From Algirhabdus cladophorae (GTDB taxonomy: Bacteria; Pseudomonadota; Alphaproteobacteria; Rhodobacterales; Rhodobacteraceae), in NCBI RefSeq assembly GCF_044772865.1, contig NZ_CP173029.1:1612001-1676000 (forward strand): a DNA stretch of 64,000 nucleotides. The letters are read 5' to 3'. The number at the start of each line of letters is the position of its first letter. The first letter of the stretch is position 1. Positions 27,325-34,743 of the stretch are shown one piece after another. Below the pieces are notes generated by a model. The model searched no databases. It was not told the origin of the DNA and saw only the letters and a list, made by a program, of their open reading frames with translations. A program made the position numbers and the translations under genes.

Positions 27325-28652
27325 TGACAGATCTCAGCAGCCAAGGCGTCCCCACGGCGCCAAAGACCTCGCTCTTTGCCAATGACGCAAACACCAAACG
27401 GCGTAACGCTGCTGAAAAGCGGTTCCGTGCCTACGGTATTACAGCCATCGCGTTTGGGATTTTCTTTCTCATCGTTCTGGCCGTGACCATTGTCCGATCC
27501 GGCCTTCCTGCGTTCACGCAAACCGTCGTAAGTGTTGATTTTACCCTCACCGAGGCTGAGTTTGCCGAAGCAGAAGGGACATTGTTTAAAACCAAGGTCT
27601 ATTCCGGCTTTTTCAACAAAGCGCTGGTAAAACGTTTGGAAGAGCGTGGCGTCGAGGTCGAGTTTGATGAGGCTGCAATTGTGCGCATTATGGGCAAGGC
27701 CGGCAGCACGATCCGCGAGTTTTATCGCGAGAACCAAGATAAGCTTGGGCAACCGGTGCAATTTGAACTGTCTGCCTCCTCTCGGGTGGACGGGTACTTT
27801 AAGGGTCGTGTCACCCGTGAGGCCCTGCAAGACAGCCGATTTTTGCAACTCAGCGACCTTGATTTGGTCGATGCACTGAGACAGGCAGGGATCATCAAGC
27901 AAGCCTTCAATTGGAACTTTATCACTGGCGCTGATTCAGGTGTGGACAACCCAGGTGGCGCAGGCATCGGTGCTTCTGTCGTGGGGTCGTTCTTTATGAT
28001 GCTGGTCGTGCTGGTCTTGTCCTTGCCGATCGGTGTTGCAGCCTCGATCTATTTGGAAGAATTTGCCCCGCAAAACCGCTTTACTGATCTGATTGAAGTG
28101 AACATCTCAAACCTTGCTGCGGTGCCGTCTATTGTGTTCGGGATCCTTGGGTTGGCTGTGTTCATTCAGTTTATGCACTTGCCACAATCGGCCCCGTTGG
28201 TCGGTGGTTTGGTTCTGACATTGATGACTTTGCCGACGATCATCATCTCGACACGCGCCTCCCTGAAGGCTGTGCCACCTTCGATCCGCGATGCGGCTTT
28301 GGGGGTAGGGGCCTCGAAAATGCAGGCGGTGTTCCACCATGTTCTGCCCTTGGCGGCCCCGGGCATCCTTACAGGCACGATTATCGGTCTGGCCCAAGCC
28401 CTTGGGGAAACAGCACCCTTGTTGTTGATCGGTATGGTGGGCTTTGTAGCCCGTGGCTATCCCGAAGGCTTTGCTGCAGGGTTTACCGAGCCAAACTCGG
28501 CCATGCCGGCGCAAATCTACACTTGGGCTGCCCGGGCTGACCCCGGCTTTTATGAAAAGGCGTGGGGTGGTATCATCATCCTGCTCATTTTCCTTCTGAC
28601 GATGAACATTATTGCGATTATCCTGCGCCGCCGTTTCGAGCGCCGCTGGTAA
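27324..28652 (+). CDS. pstA: Phosphate ABC transporter permease PstA
   Basis: 442 residues. The N-terminal extension (one helix near 45-65, then a soluble periplasmic domain to about 200) precedes the permease core with LVLSLPIGVAASIYLEEFAP, the coupling loop DAALGVGASKMQAVFHHVLP and LAQALGETAPLLLIGM. It forms the phosphate channel with PstC, to which it is translationally coupled. Confidence 0.93.
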   Translation: MTDLSSQGVPTAPKTSLFANDANTKRRNAAEKRFRAYGITAIAFGIFFLIVLAVTIVRSGLPAFTQTVVSVDFTLTEAEFAEAEGTLFKTKVYSGFFNKALVKRLEERGVEVEFDEAAIVRIMGKAGSTIREFYRENQDKLGQPVQFELSASSRVDGYFKGRVTREALQDSRFLQLSDLDLVDALRQAGIIKQAFNWNFITGADSGVDNPGGAGIGASVVGSFFMMLVVLVLSLPIGVAASIYLEEFAPQNRFTDLIEVNISNLAAVPSIVFGILGLAVFIQFMHLPQSAPLVGGLVLTLMTLPTIIISTRASLKAVPPSIRDAALGVGASKMQAVFHHVLPLAAPGILTGTIIGLAQALGETAPLLLIGMVGFVARGYPEGFAAGFTEPNSAMPAQIYTWAARADPGFYEKAWGGIIILLIFLLTMNIIAIILRRRFERRW

Positions 28653-28678
28653 ACCCGCCGCTGAAGGAGATTTGACCC

Positions 28679-29482
28679 ATGTATGACGCCCCAAACGCGA
28701 CGGAGATGAAATTGACACAAGACCACGATGTAAAGATCACGGCGAAAGACGTGCAGGTCTATTACGCGGACAATCACGCCATTAAGGACGTGAATGTGGA
28801 TATCCAAGACAAAACCGTCACAGCCTTTATCGGGCCGTCTGGCTGCGGAAAATCGACCTTTTTGCGGTGTCTGAACCGGATGAACGACACGATTGATATC
28901 TGCCGCGTGGAAGGCGACATTCGCATCGATGGGGAAGACATCAACGATAAACGCGTCGATCCCGTGCAATTGCGCGCAAAGGTTGGCATGGTGTTTCAAA
29001 AGCCAAACCCGTTTCCCAAATCGATCTATGATAATGTGGCCTATGGCCCGCGCATTCACGGCCTGGCCAAAAACAAGGCCGAGCTGGATGAAATCGTCGA
29101 GAAATCTTTGCGCCGTGGGGCCATTTGGGACGAGGTCAAAGACCGCCTGAACGCTCCGGGCAACGGCCTGTCTGGTGGGCAACAACAACGTTTGTGCATC
29201 GCGCGTGCCGTCGCAACCGAGCCTGAGGTGTTGCTGATGGACGAGCCATGTTCGGCGCTGGATCCCATTGCCACAGCACAGGTTGAGGAACTGATCGACG
29301 AATTGCGCGCGAATTTTTCAGTGGTGATTGTGACCCACTCGATGCAGCAGGCCGCACGGGTCAGTCAAAAGACAGCGTTTTTCCACTTGGGCAGTCTGGT
29401 GGAATATGACGACACCGGAAACATCTTCACAAATCCGCAGGACACACGCACCGAGGCCTATATCACCGGCCGGATCGGGTAG
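28679..29482 (+). CDS. pstB: Phosphate ABC transporter ATPase PstB
   Basis: 267 residues with Walker A GPSGCGKST, the Q-loop region VGMVFQKPNPFPKSIYDN, signature LSGGQQQRLCIARA, Walker B VLLMDEPCSALDP and H-loop VIVTHSMQQA. It energises phosphate uptake and takes part in PhoR signalling. GAAGGAGA precedes the ATG; phoU follows after 8 bp. Confidence 0.96.
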   Translation: MYDAPNATEMKLTQDHDVKITAKDVQVYYADNHAIKDVNVDIQDKTVTAFIGPSGCGKSTFLRCLNRMNDTIDICRVEGDIRIDGEDINDKRVDPVQLRAKVGMVFQKPNPFPKSIYDNVAYGPRIHGLAKNKAELDEIVEKSLRRGAIWDEVKDRLNAPGNGLSGGQQQRLCIARAVATEPEVLLMDEPCSALDPIATAQVEELIDELRANFSVVIVTHSMQQAARVSQKTAFFHLGSLVEYDDTGNIFTNPQDTRTEAYITGRIG

Positions 29483-29490
29483 GAGACATC

Positions 29491-30192
29491 ATGTCAGAAC
29501 AACACATTGCCTCAGCATTTGATCGCGATTTGGAAACCATCCAAGGCTTGATTATGCGCATGGGCGGGCTGGTAGAACATGCCATCCATCAAGCCGCCAA
29601 AGCGTTGGAAGAACGCGATGAGGAACTGGCTGAACAAGTCCGCCTTGGGGACAAGGCGATTGACGAGCTAGAGGAACAAATCAACGAAGAGGCCGCTAGG
29701 CTCTTGGCGTTGCGCGCGCCGATGGGCCTTGATTTGCGGGTTGTTTTGAGCGTGCTCAAGATCGCAGCAAATCTGGAACGGGTTGGCGATTATGCGAAAA
29801 ATATCGCCAAACGCACACCTGTTTTGGCCCAGCATGACCCGATCAACGGCAGTGGCGCTGCGTTGCGCCGCATGGCCCGTGAGGTTGAAGCGATGCTTAA
29901 GGACGCGCTGGACGCTTATATCCAACGTGATGACACTCTGGCCGAAGAGGTCCGTCAGCGCGACCGCGATGTGGACCAGATCTACAACGGTCTGTTTCGT
30001 GAATTCCTGACCTACATGATGGAAGACCAGCACAATATCACTCTGTGTATGCACATGCATTTTATTGCCAAGAACATTGAACGTATGGGCGATCACGTCA
30101 CCAGCATTTCTGAACAAGTGATCTATTTGGTGACGGGATCCACGCCGGACGAGTCACGTCCAAAGGGCGATCCAGCACCGTATGAGACGTAG
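29491..30192 (+). CDS. phoU: Phosphate signalling protein PhoU
   Basis: 233 residues, all-helical, with the two PhoU repeats seen as ELEEQINEEAARLLALRAPM...LERVGDYAKNIAKR and a second MHMHFIAKNIERMGDHVTSI block. The acidic metal-binding motifs E/DxxxD are present in both. It links Pst transport state to PhoR. It is preceded by GTAGGAGA and follows pstB closely. Confidence 0.95.
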   Translation: MSEQHIASAFDRDLETIQGLIMRMGGLVEHAIHQAAKALEERDEELAEQVRLGDKAIDELEEQINEEAARLLALRAPMGLDLRVVLSVLKIAANLERVGDYAKNIAKRTPVLAQHDPINGSGAALRRMAREVEAMLKDALDAYIQRDDTLAEEVRQRDRDVDQIYNGLFREFLTYMMEDQHNITLCMHMHFIAKNIERMGDHVTSISEQVIYLVTGSTPDESRPKGDPAPYET

Positions 30193-30210
30193 AAAAAACT
30201 GAGGTTTGTT

Positions 30211-30903
30211 ATGGCGGACACGCTTAAACCAGCTGTTTTGGTGGTCGAAGATGAGCCATCCCAACGCGAAATCCTGACTTACAATTTGCAAGCCGAAGGG
30301 TTCGCTGTGCGAACGGCGCATGATGGGGAAGAGGCGCTGCTGTGCGTGGCCGAGGCCGCCCCGGATTTGATCCTGCTGGATTGGATGTTGCCGATTGTGT
30401 CGGGCATTGAGGTCTGTCGCCAGCTAAAATCCCGTGCTGCGACCAATGCGATTCCCGTCATTATGCTATCTGCCCGCAGCGAAGATACAGACAAGGTGCG
30501 AGGCCTCGATACAGGCGCCGACGATTACCTAACCAAACCCTATTCGGTAAGCGAACTTGTGGCCCGCGTACGCGCACAGTTACGCCGCTCGCGTCCTAGC
30601 ACTGTCGGCCAAACCCTGCGCCACGACGGTGTTGTGGTTGATACAGAGAAACATCTGGTTCGTATCCATGAGGCAGATGTTAAACTGGGCCCGACTGAAT
30701 ACAGGCTTTTGTGCACGTTGATCGAAAAGCCGGGCCGGGTTTGGACCCGGGAAATGTTGCTGGACCGCGTTTGGGGGCGGGAGTTACACGTGGATACGCG
30801 CACTGTGGATGTCCATGTGGGCCGTTTGCGCAAGGCATTGACCCAGAACGGTGCATCGGACCCCATTCGGACGGTGCGCGGTGCTGGATATGCTTTAGGT
30901 TAG
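30211..30903 (+). CDS. phoB: Phosphate-regulon response regulator PhoB
   Basis: 230 residues. The receiver domain has the acidic pocket VVEDEPSQ, phospho-Asp in LILLDWMLP and Lys in DYLTKPYS. The C-terminal winged-helix domain has LGPTEYRLLCTLIEKPGRVWTR (read in parts) and TVDVHVGRLRKAL. Active PhoB binds the Pho boxes; two candidates are in this window. Its stop lies 9 bp from the stop of the convergent luxR-type gene, with no terminator visible. Confidence 0.95.
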   Translation: MADTLKPAVLVVEDEPSQREILTYNLQAEGFAVRTAHDGEEALLCVAEAAPDLILLDWMLPIVSGIEVCRQLKSRAATNAIPVIMLSARSEDTDKVRGLDTGADDYLTKPYSVSELVARVRAQLRRSRPSTVGQTLRHDGVVVDTEKHLVRIHEADVKLGPTEYRLLCTLIEKPGRVWTREMLLDRVWGRELHVDTRTVDVHVGRLRKALTQNGASDPIRTVRGAGYALG

Positions 30904-30912
30904 TCGCCTAAG

Positions 30913-31662
30913 CTACACATCTACAATGAAAATTTGGTTTTGCACGCTGGCCTTGAGCACAGCCTGAGCCGTCGTTTCTACGTCCAGTGCTTCCCGTGCC
31001 AATCGCAAATGTTTTTCAATCGTGGCTTGGGTCAAACCCATAATCATCGCGATATCCTGAGTTGTTTTACCGTCGCCAACCCATTCCAAAGCTTCTCGTT
31101 GACGTTTGGTCAGCGAGCGCTTGCTGGTATAGGGCAGGGTGATGATTTTCAGGTGTGCGACATTGTTCATCACAATGATATCGCGACCGTGTTTTTCCCA
31201 AATAGAATCAACGCTGTCCTGTGTCAGACCACGACGTGCAGTCAGGGCAATGGCACCGCGTGCACGTGACGATACCGACTTAAAGCTGACGGTATAGCCC
31301 GACGTGACTTCCATCCGTTGGTTCAGCTCAAAAACTCGTTTTTCGCTTTCGGTAAAGCCGCCCATACGGGCATTTTCTTTCATCCAGCCCCAGCTACAGG
31401 CGCCGGTATTCTCACGAGCCCATTTGACCATAGGGGCGTGGTGATACTGCTGTTCGCTGATAAAGGCGTCCATATACTCGGGATCATGATTGGACAGGAT
31501 CAAAAGATCATCCGGATCGCCCAAAGAGTTTGAACTCATAAAGCGGGTAAAACCATAGATCAGACGATCAAACCCGTAGTCTAACATTTTTTCACTGTGC
31601 AGCGTCCAAACCTCTTCGACGGTTTGGGCTTCTGTCACATATTCTAGATATGTGCGATCCAT
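30913..31662 (-). CDS. LuxR-family regulator with autoinducer-binding-type domain
   Basis: 249 residues. The N-terminal autoinducer-binding domain (about 1-160) includes YHHAPMVKWARENTGACSW and SFKSVSSRARGAIAL. The C-terminal LuxR HTH is LTKRQREALEWVGDGKTTQD and TQATIEKHLRLAREAL. By eye, the Asp-Pro pair that contacts the acyl-homoserine lactone amide in TraR-like proteins corresponds to Ala-Pro (HHAPMV), so canonical AHL binding is uncertain. No luxI-like synthase is in the window. A transposon is inserted 130 bp upstream of its start. Confidence 0.88.
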   Translation of the reverse strand: MDRTYLEYVTEAQTVEEVWTLHSEKMLDYGFDRLIYGFTRFMSSNSLGDPDDLLILSNHDPEYMDAFISEQQYHHAPMVKWARENTGACSWGWMKENARMGGFTESEKRVFELNQRMEVTSGYTVSFKSVSSRARGAIALTARRGLTQDSVDSIWEKHGRDIIVMNNVAHLKIITLPYTSKRSLTKRQREALEWVGDGKTTQDIAMIMGLTQATIEKHLRLAREALDVETTAQAVLKASVQNQIFIVDV

Positions 31663-31784
31663 TTATTTCCCCAGTCTTCACAGGCGACTATAGTCCAGCC
31701 TTCATGACACGTCTATTGCGCATTCCTTAATTTCAGGGGGGTGGCAAGAATATATCAACAGTACGCATAATCAGTATTATGTAA

Positions 31785-31792
31785 ATATTACA
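31785..31792 (+). repeat. Target-site duplication, left copy
   Basis: ATATTACA directly abuts the left inverted repeat. An identical octamer abuts the right inverted repeat at 33834-33841. Confidence 0.92.
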
Positions 31793-31818
31793 GGGGTGTA
31801 TCCCCTTGACATACGGTA
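31793..31818 (+). repeat. Left inverted repeat of the IS1595-type element
   Basis: The 26-bp terminus starts GGGGTGTATCCCCTTGACAT. Three of its four differences from the right end fall in TTGA, which builds a perfect -35 hexamer TTGACA. Confidence 0.88.
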
Positions 31819-31834
31819 TTCCAATCACCATATA
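31806..31834 (+). promoter_or_regulatory. Putative transposase promoter inside the left end
   Basis: TTGACA (31806-31811), a 17-bp spacer and CATATA (31829-31834) form a sigma-70-like promoter. A start site 7 bases on would fall at the transposase ATG itself (31841), so the mRNA may be leaderless. No ribosome-binding site precedes the ATG, which fits. Confidence 0.5.
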
Positions 31835-31840
31835 TACTGT

Positions 31841-32719
31841 ATGAAACAGACAAATGTGCGCCAGTTCTTTCAACAATTTCCTAATGACGAAGCATGTTTA
31901 GCGCACTTGTTTAATGTGCGCTTTGGTCAAGGCCATGAATGCCCGAAGTGCAAGCGCGAAGCCAAGTGGTATCGCCTTCAGTCTGAGCAAGCGTTCTCGT
32001 GCCAATGGTGTGGCCACCACATCCACCCCATGGTTGGCAGTATCTTTGAAAAATCGCGCACCCCGTTGCAGCTTTGGTTCTATGCAATCTTTTTGTTCAC
32101 GACATCTAAGCACGGCGTCAGCGCCAAGGAATTGCAGCGCCAGCTTGGCGTCACGTACAAGACCGCATGGCGCATGGCTAAGCTGATCCGAGAGCACATG
32201 GCCGAAGTAGACGGTGACGCCCCTCTTGGTGGTTCTGGTGAGGTTGTTGAGGTCGATGAAACCTTCGTTGGCGGGAAAACTACTGGCCGTGATTGGCGTG
32301 AGCGTAAGACTGTTGTCATGGGCATGATGGAGCGTGACGGTGACGTGATGCTGAAAGTAGTCCCCGACCAGACACGCGGCTCTTTGATGCCTCAGATCGT
32401 TAACAACGTGGCTGATGGTACGGAAATCCACACAGACGAATTGAGCGCCTACAATAAAGCCATTCCAGTGGATCGCTACACCCACAAACGGGTCAATCAC
32501 TCTCAGGATGAATACGTTGGCCCCAACGGCGAAACCACCAACTCAATCGAGAACTTCTTTGGGCACCTTAAGCGCTCACTGAAAGGCACACACAACAACG
32601 TGTCGCCCAAGTACCTTGAGGCCTACGTCAAAGAGTTCGAGTATCGCTTCAATCGTCGGACGACACCGGACGTGATGCTGGGTGAGTTGCTTTCTCGCTT
32701 CCCTGATTTGGGAGCTTAA
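31841..32719 (+). CDS. IS1595-family transposase (ISXO2-like)
   Basis: 292 residues from MKQTNVRQFF. An N-terminal zinc ribbon (CPKC and CQWC) is followed by HTH-like SAKELQRQLGVTYKTAWRMA. The ISXO2-like DDE-type catalytic domain has acidic residues in VEVDETFVGGK and HTDELSAYN, and NSIENFFGHLKRSL near the end. The gene looks full length and undamaged. The in-frame ATG at 31796 lies inside the inverted repeat and is unlikely to be used. Its 3' end overlaps the antiparallel 56-aa cargo gene by 71 bp. Confidence 0.92.
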   Translation: MKQTNVRQFFQQFPNDEACLAHLFNVRFGQGHECPKCKREAKWYRLQSEQAFSCQWCGHHIHPMVGSIFEKSRTPLQLWFYAIFLFTTSKHGVSAKELQRQLGVTYKTAWRMAKLIREHMAEVDGDAPLGGSGEVVEVDETFVGGKTTGRDWRERKTVVMGMMERDGDVMLKVVPDQTRGSLMPQIVNNVADGTEIHTDELSAYNKAIPVDRYTHKRVNHSQDEYVGPNGETTNSIENFFGHLKRSLKGTHNNVSPKYLEAYVKEFEYRFNRRTTPDVMLGELLSRFPDLGA

Positions 32720-32819
32720 TCAGCGCTTCCAGTTTGTCGAGGTCGCCTTCGGGGTCGGCCTCGTGTTCCTTGATGAAGTCTTCCATCTTGTTCATACGAG
32801 CTTCGCGCAAAGTAGTCAT
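32649..32819 (-). CDS. 56-residue cargo protein of the IS1595-type element
   Basis: It reads MTTLREARMNKMEDFIKEHE and onward, 56 residues, ending in PVSSDD. It is highly charged and mostly helical in appearance. The ATG overlaps the ImmA-like gene stop by 4 bp (ATGA), a classic coupling signature, which supports its being real. The last 71 bp run antisense through the transposase 3' end. I do not recognise a family. Its size and coupling to an ImmA-type peptidase would suit an antitoxin, substrate or regulator, but that is speculation. Confidence 0.55.
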   Translation of the reverse strand: MTTLREARMNKMEDFIKEHEADPEGDLDKLEALIKLPNQGSEKATHPASRPVSSDD

Positions 32820-33301
32820 GCTCTGATCCCAAGAGATTTAAGTCTAATTTTCATTGCCGCAACAGAAACACCACATAACTCTGCCATCTCTGGAACATTG
32901 TCTAAGTCCGCATTGTATTTAGCGCGCAAGGACCCAGCAGGCATTAACAAGTCTGCCGCGAATTTATTGGCTTGCACTTCATGTGATGGCGAAAGTGGGC
33001 CATACGGATTATCGCGCCCACCTTGAGAGAAAAGCCTATCAAGGTGTTGCTTGCCATCCAAGAGATCACGATGGAGGAGGTAGTGCCCGAGTTCATGCGC
33101 TGCTGTAAACCTTCGTCGCTGCGAGCTTTCGTTAGAGTTTACGGTAATCGTACAAAAGGGATCACTGTAGTCGATACGGCCTGATGATTCTTTGGCCATA
33201 GGCTGTTCAACATAGTCGATCCTCAAGTCTTGAATTATACCAACAACATCAACGGGAAGGCGTGAGGCATAATCCTTAACAATAGACATTTCATCAATCA
33301 T
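32816..33301 (-). CDS. ImmA/IrrE-family metallopeptidase, transposon cargo
   Basis: 161 residues from MIDEMSIV (ATG at 33301, overlapping the upstream stop by 8 bp). The zinc motif is HELGH in AAHELGHYLLHRD, and the downstream glutamate-type helix is HEVQANKFAADLLMP, the standard ImmA/IrrE layout. Relatives cleave phage or ICE repressors (ImmA), act in radiation response (IrrE) or serve as toxin-system partners. There is no fused HTH domain. The gene lies between the membrane-protein and 56-aa cargo genes, both overlapping, so the three are likely one unit. Confidence 0.88.
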   Translation of the reverse strand: MIDEMSIVKDYASRLPVDVVGIIQDLRIDYVEQPMAKESSGRIDYSDPFCTITVNSNESSQRRRFTAAHELGHYLLHRDLLDGKQHLDRLFSQGGRDNPYGPLSPSHEVQANKFAADLLMPAGSLRAKYNADLDNVPEMAELCGVSVAAMKIRLKSLGIRA

Positions 33302-33716
33302 CGGTACCCCCATCATCTAGTGCTTGCATCATTGCATTGATACCATCTGTAGTATCTGATATACCAGATTGCTCATCCATATGCGACATATATTCAGCTA
33401 CAGCTCTGCGCACAATAGTTGGCGTAATATCTTGGACTTCTAGCTTCGCTACACGTTCTGCGACTGAAGATGCTTCTTCTTCGGCTTTACCCATGGCCGC
33501 GCCGCGAATAAGGAAAAAACCGCTTACAGCAATAACCGCAAGAAATATCTCTAACACTGTAAGTGAAACAGCTAATGTATCTGTCTTTGATACACTGCCA
33601 GAAACATTCCAAAGCAGAAGGATGAGAAGAAGATTTGAAAACCCAAGAATTACCGCTATAAAAAGCCAACAGTTTTCTCCGCGGCTAAACCAACCCGACT
33701 TTGTTTTTCTCGCCAT
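33294..33716 (-). CDS. Two-helix membrane protein, transposon cargo
   Basis: 140 residues from an ATG preceded by CAGGAATAATCA. Hydrophobic helices lie near 17-37 and 48-70. A cytoplasmic-looking coiled segment follows (KAEEEASSVAERVAKLE), and the tail is acidic (ALDDGGTDD). I recognise no family. It is the first gene of the cargo operon; its promoter must lie in the 90 bp between its start and the right inverted repeat. Overlap with the ImmA-like gene suggests a membrane-anchored partner of that peptidase (inference). Confidence 0.75.
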   Translation of the reverse strand: MARKTKSGWFSRGENCWLFIAVILGFSNLLLILLLWNVSGSVSKTDTLAVSLTVLEIFLAVIAVSGFFLIRGAAMGKAEEEASSVAERVAKLEVQDITPTIVRRAVAEYMSHMDEQSGISDTTDGINAMMQALDDGGTDD

Positions 33717-33807
33717 TGATTATTCCTGATCTGCCAACACGACCAGAATTTCAACCTTTCCGCGATTCTACAATCCCAACAACGCCTTACAATTAGCGCC
33801 TAAACCT

Positions 33808-33833
33808 TACCGTATGCTGAGGGGGTACACCCC
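33808..33833 (-). repeat. Right inverted repeat of the IS1595-type element
   Basis: The reverse complement begins GGGGTGTACCCCCTCAGCAT and matches the left end at 22 of 26 positions. It lacks the TTGACA hexamer of the left end. Confidence 0.88.
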
Positions 33834-33841
33834 ATATTACA
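33834..33841 (+). repeat. Target-site duplication, right copy
   Basis: ATATTACA is identical to 31785-31792 and abuts the right inverted repeat. Confidence 0.92.
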
Positions 33842-34688
33842 AACACTATATCGCTAAGAAATAAGGACAAATCGATATATTCTCAATTGAAGAGGACCCT
33901 GATATATCCCTTGAGAACCATTTTAGGGAAATGCGCCTGATAATGTCAGCTTTTCCGTTTGTGCCTGCACCACAGCAAACCAACCCTAAAGGGCCACTTG
34001 AAATGGTATGCGCGGCCTTATGTGACTGGACGTCACGCGATCGTCGTCCCGTCGCATCCACGCAACATCGCAAGAGCGTGGCCCTGCGGATAGAAGCCTG
34101 TGGTGATATGGCGACGTTAAGCTTCGCCTCAAGTTCGAAGGCGTGAGACGTGTTATGCATAGGGTTGAGTTTTCTCCCGGGATCAAAAACCTATAATTGA
34201 TGTGGGCCCTAAAGTGATGATCTTCGATTTTACGTAAAACCGACACTCTGCAAGCTCCCACACCCTACCCCAGCCTGTTTGATGCATGGTTTTTGTGAAA
34301 AAGTTCAGTGTTCCGAATTTTCAAACAAACGAATCCGTCAACCATCGCTTTTCCCATAGTGGCAGTGCTCAGTCTTAAGGCAAAATGCACGCTGTGGCTA
34401 TTTTTACCCTTCAAGGCTCAACTATAGGGGGAAAAAGGACTGAAGGTTCCCTTTGAATTTTCAAAAGGTATGGAATCCCACACTTCCTTTACCTTAGGTT
34501 AATGTGCAATTCTACAAATGTTCCGTGAGTGGAGGCTAAGCCTTTGGAACCGGGTTGCGACGCCTGAGATTACAGGATCGTCGTAACCCATTTCCCCGGA
34601 TCTTTGGGGTCATATCGCGCAGATAGACTGTTTGAAATGACGCCTCGGATCACTGTGTTGCAAGCACTTTCCCCAGAGTTTGCAAAAG
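33842..34688. other. Long stretch without a recognisable gene
   Basis: About 850 bp between the transposon and the tsf terminator. The short open frames here (for example 33846-34160 minus and 33931-34146 plus) overlap each other, lack ribosome-binding sites and do not resemble known proteins. No tRNA or familiar structural RNA was recognised. The one clear structure is the long hairpin at 34552-34589. The stretch may be a decayed gene region or may hold an uncharacterised RNA. Confidence 0.5.
34552..34589. other. Long imperfect hairpin of unknown role
   Basis: GGGTTGCGACG (34552-34562) pairs with CGTCGTAACCC (34579-34589) at 10 of 11 positions. Inside it, CCTG (34563-34566) pairs with CAGG (34573-34576) around AGATTA. 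There is no T-run on either strand, so it is not a simple terminator. It may belong to a structured RNA or be a protein-binding palindrome. Confidence 0.5.
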
Positions 34689-34718
34689 AAACGGTGCCGT
34701 ATTTCTACGGCACCGTTT
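34689..34718. terminator. Strong terminator after tsf, usable on both strands
   Basis: The 13-bp perfect stem AAACGGTGCCGTA (34689-34701) pairs with TACGGCACCGTTT (34706-34718). It is flanked by TTTTT on the plus strand and by TTTCTTTT on the minus strand. It lies 25 bp past the tsf stop. Confidence 0.88.
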
Positions 34719-34743
34719 TTCATTTCAGCGATATTAGTTAGAC

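Larger units (their letters stand above)
31793..33833 (+). mobile_element. Complete IS1595-type element carrying cargo genes (2041 bp)
   Basis: Boundaries are set by 26-bp inverted repeats (31793-31818 and 33808-33833, 22 of 26 matching, both starting GGGGTGTA) and a perfect 8-bp target duplication, ATATTACA. Eight-base duplications are the rule for the IS1595 family. The element carries an intact transposase on the plus strand and three overlapping minus-strand genes (membrane protein, ImmA/IrrE-like peptidase, 56-aa protein) converging on it. Cargo genes are known in some IS1595 members. The intact ends and duplication suggest recent insertion; the cargo is visibly more A/T-rich than neighbouring genes. 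Confidence 0.9.

Noticed and set aside
34121..34145. GTTCGAA motif suggesting a tRNA T-loop
   Set aside because: No acceptor, anticodon or D-arm could be folded around it.
33846..34160. Minus-strand 104-residue frame in the gene-free stretch, and the plus-strand 71-residue frame at 33931-34146
   Set aside because: They overlap each other, lack ribosome-binding sites and have no recognisable features; either would be a guess.
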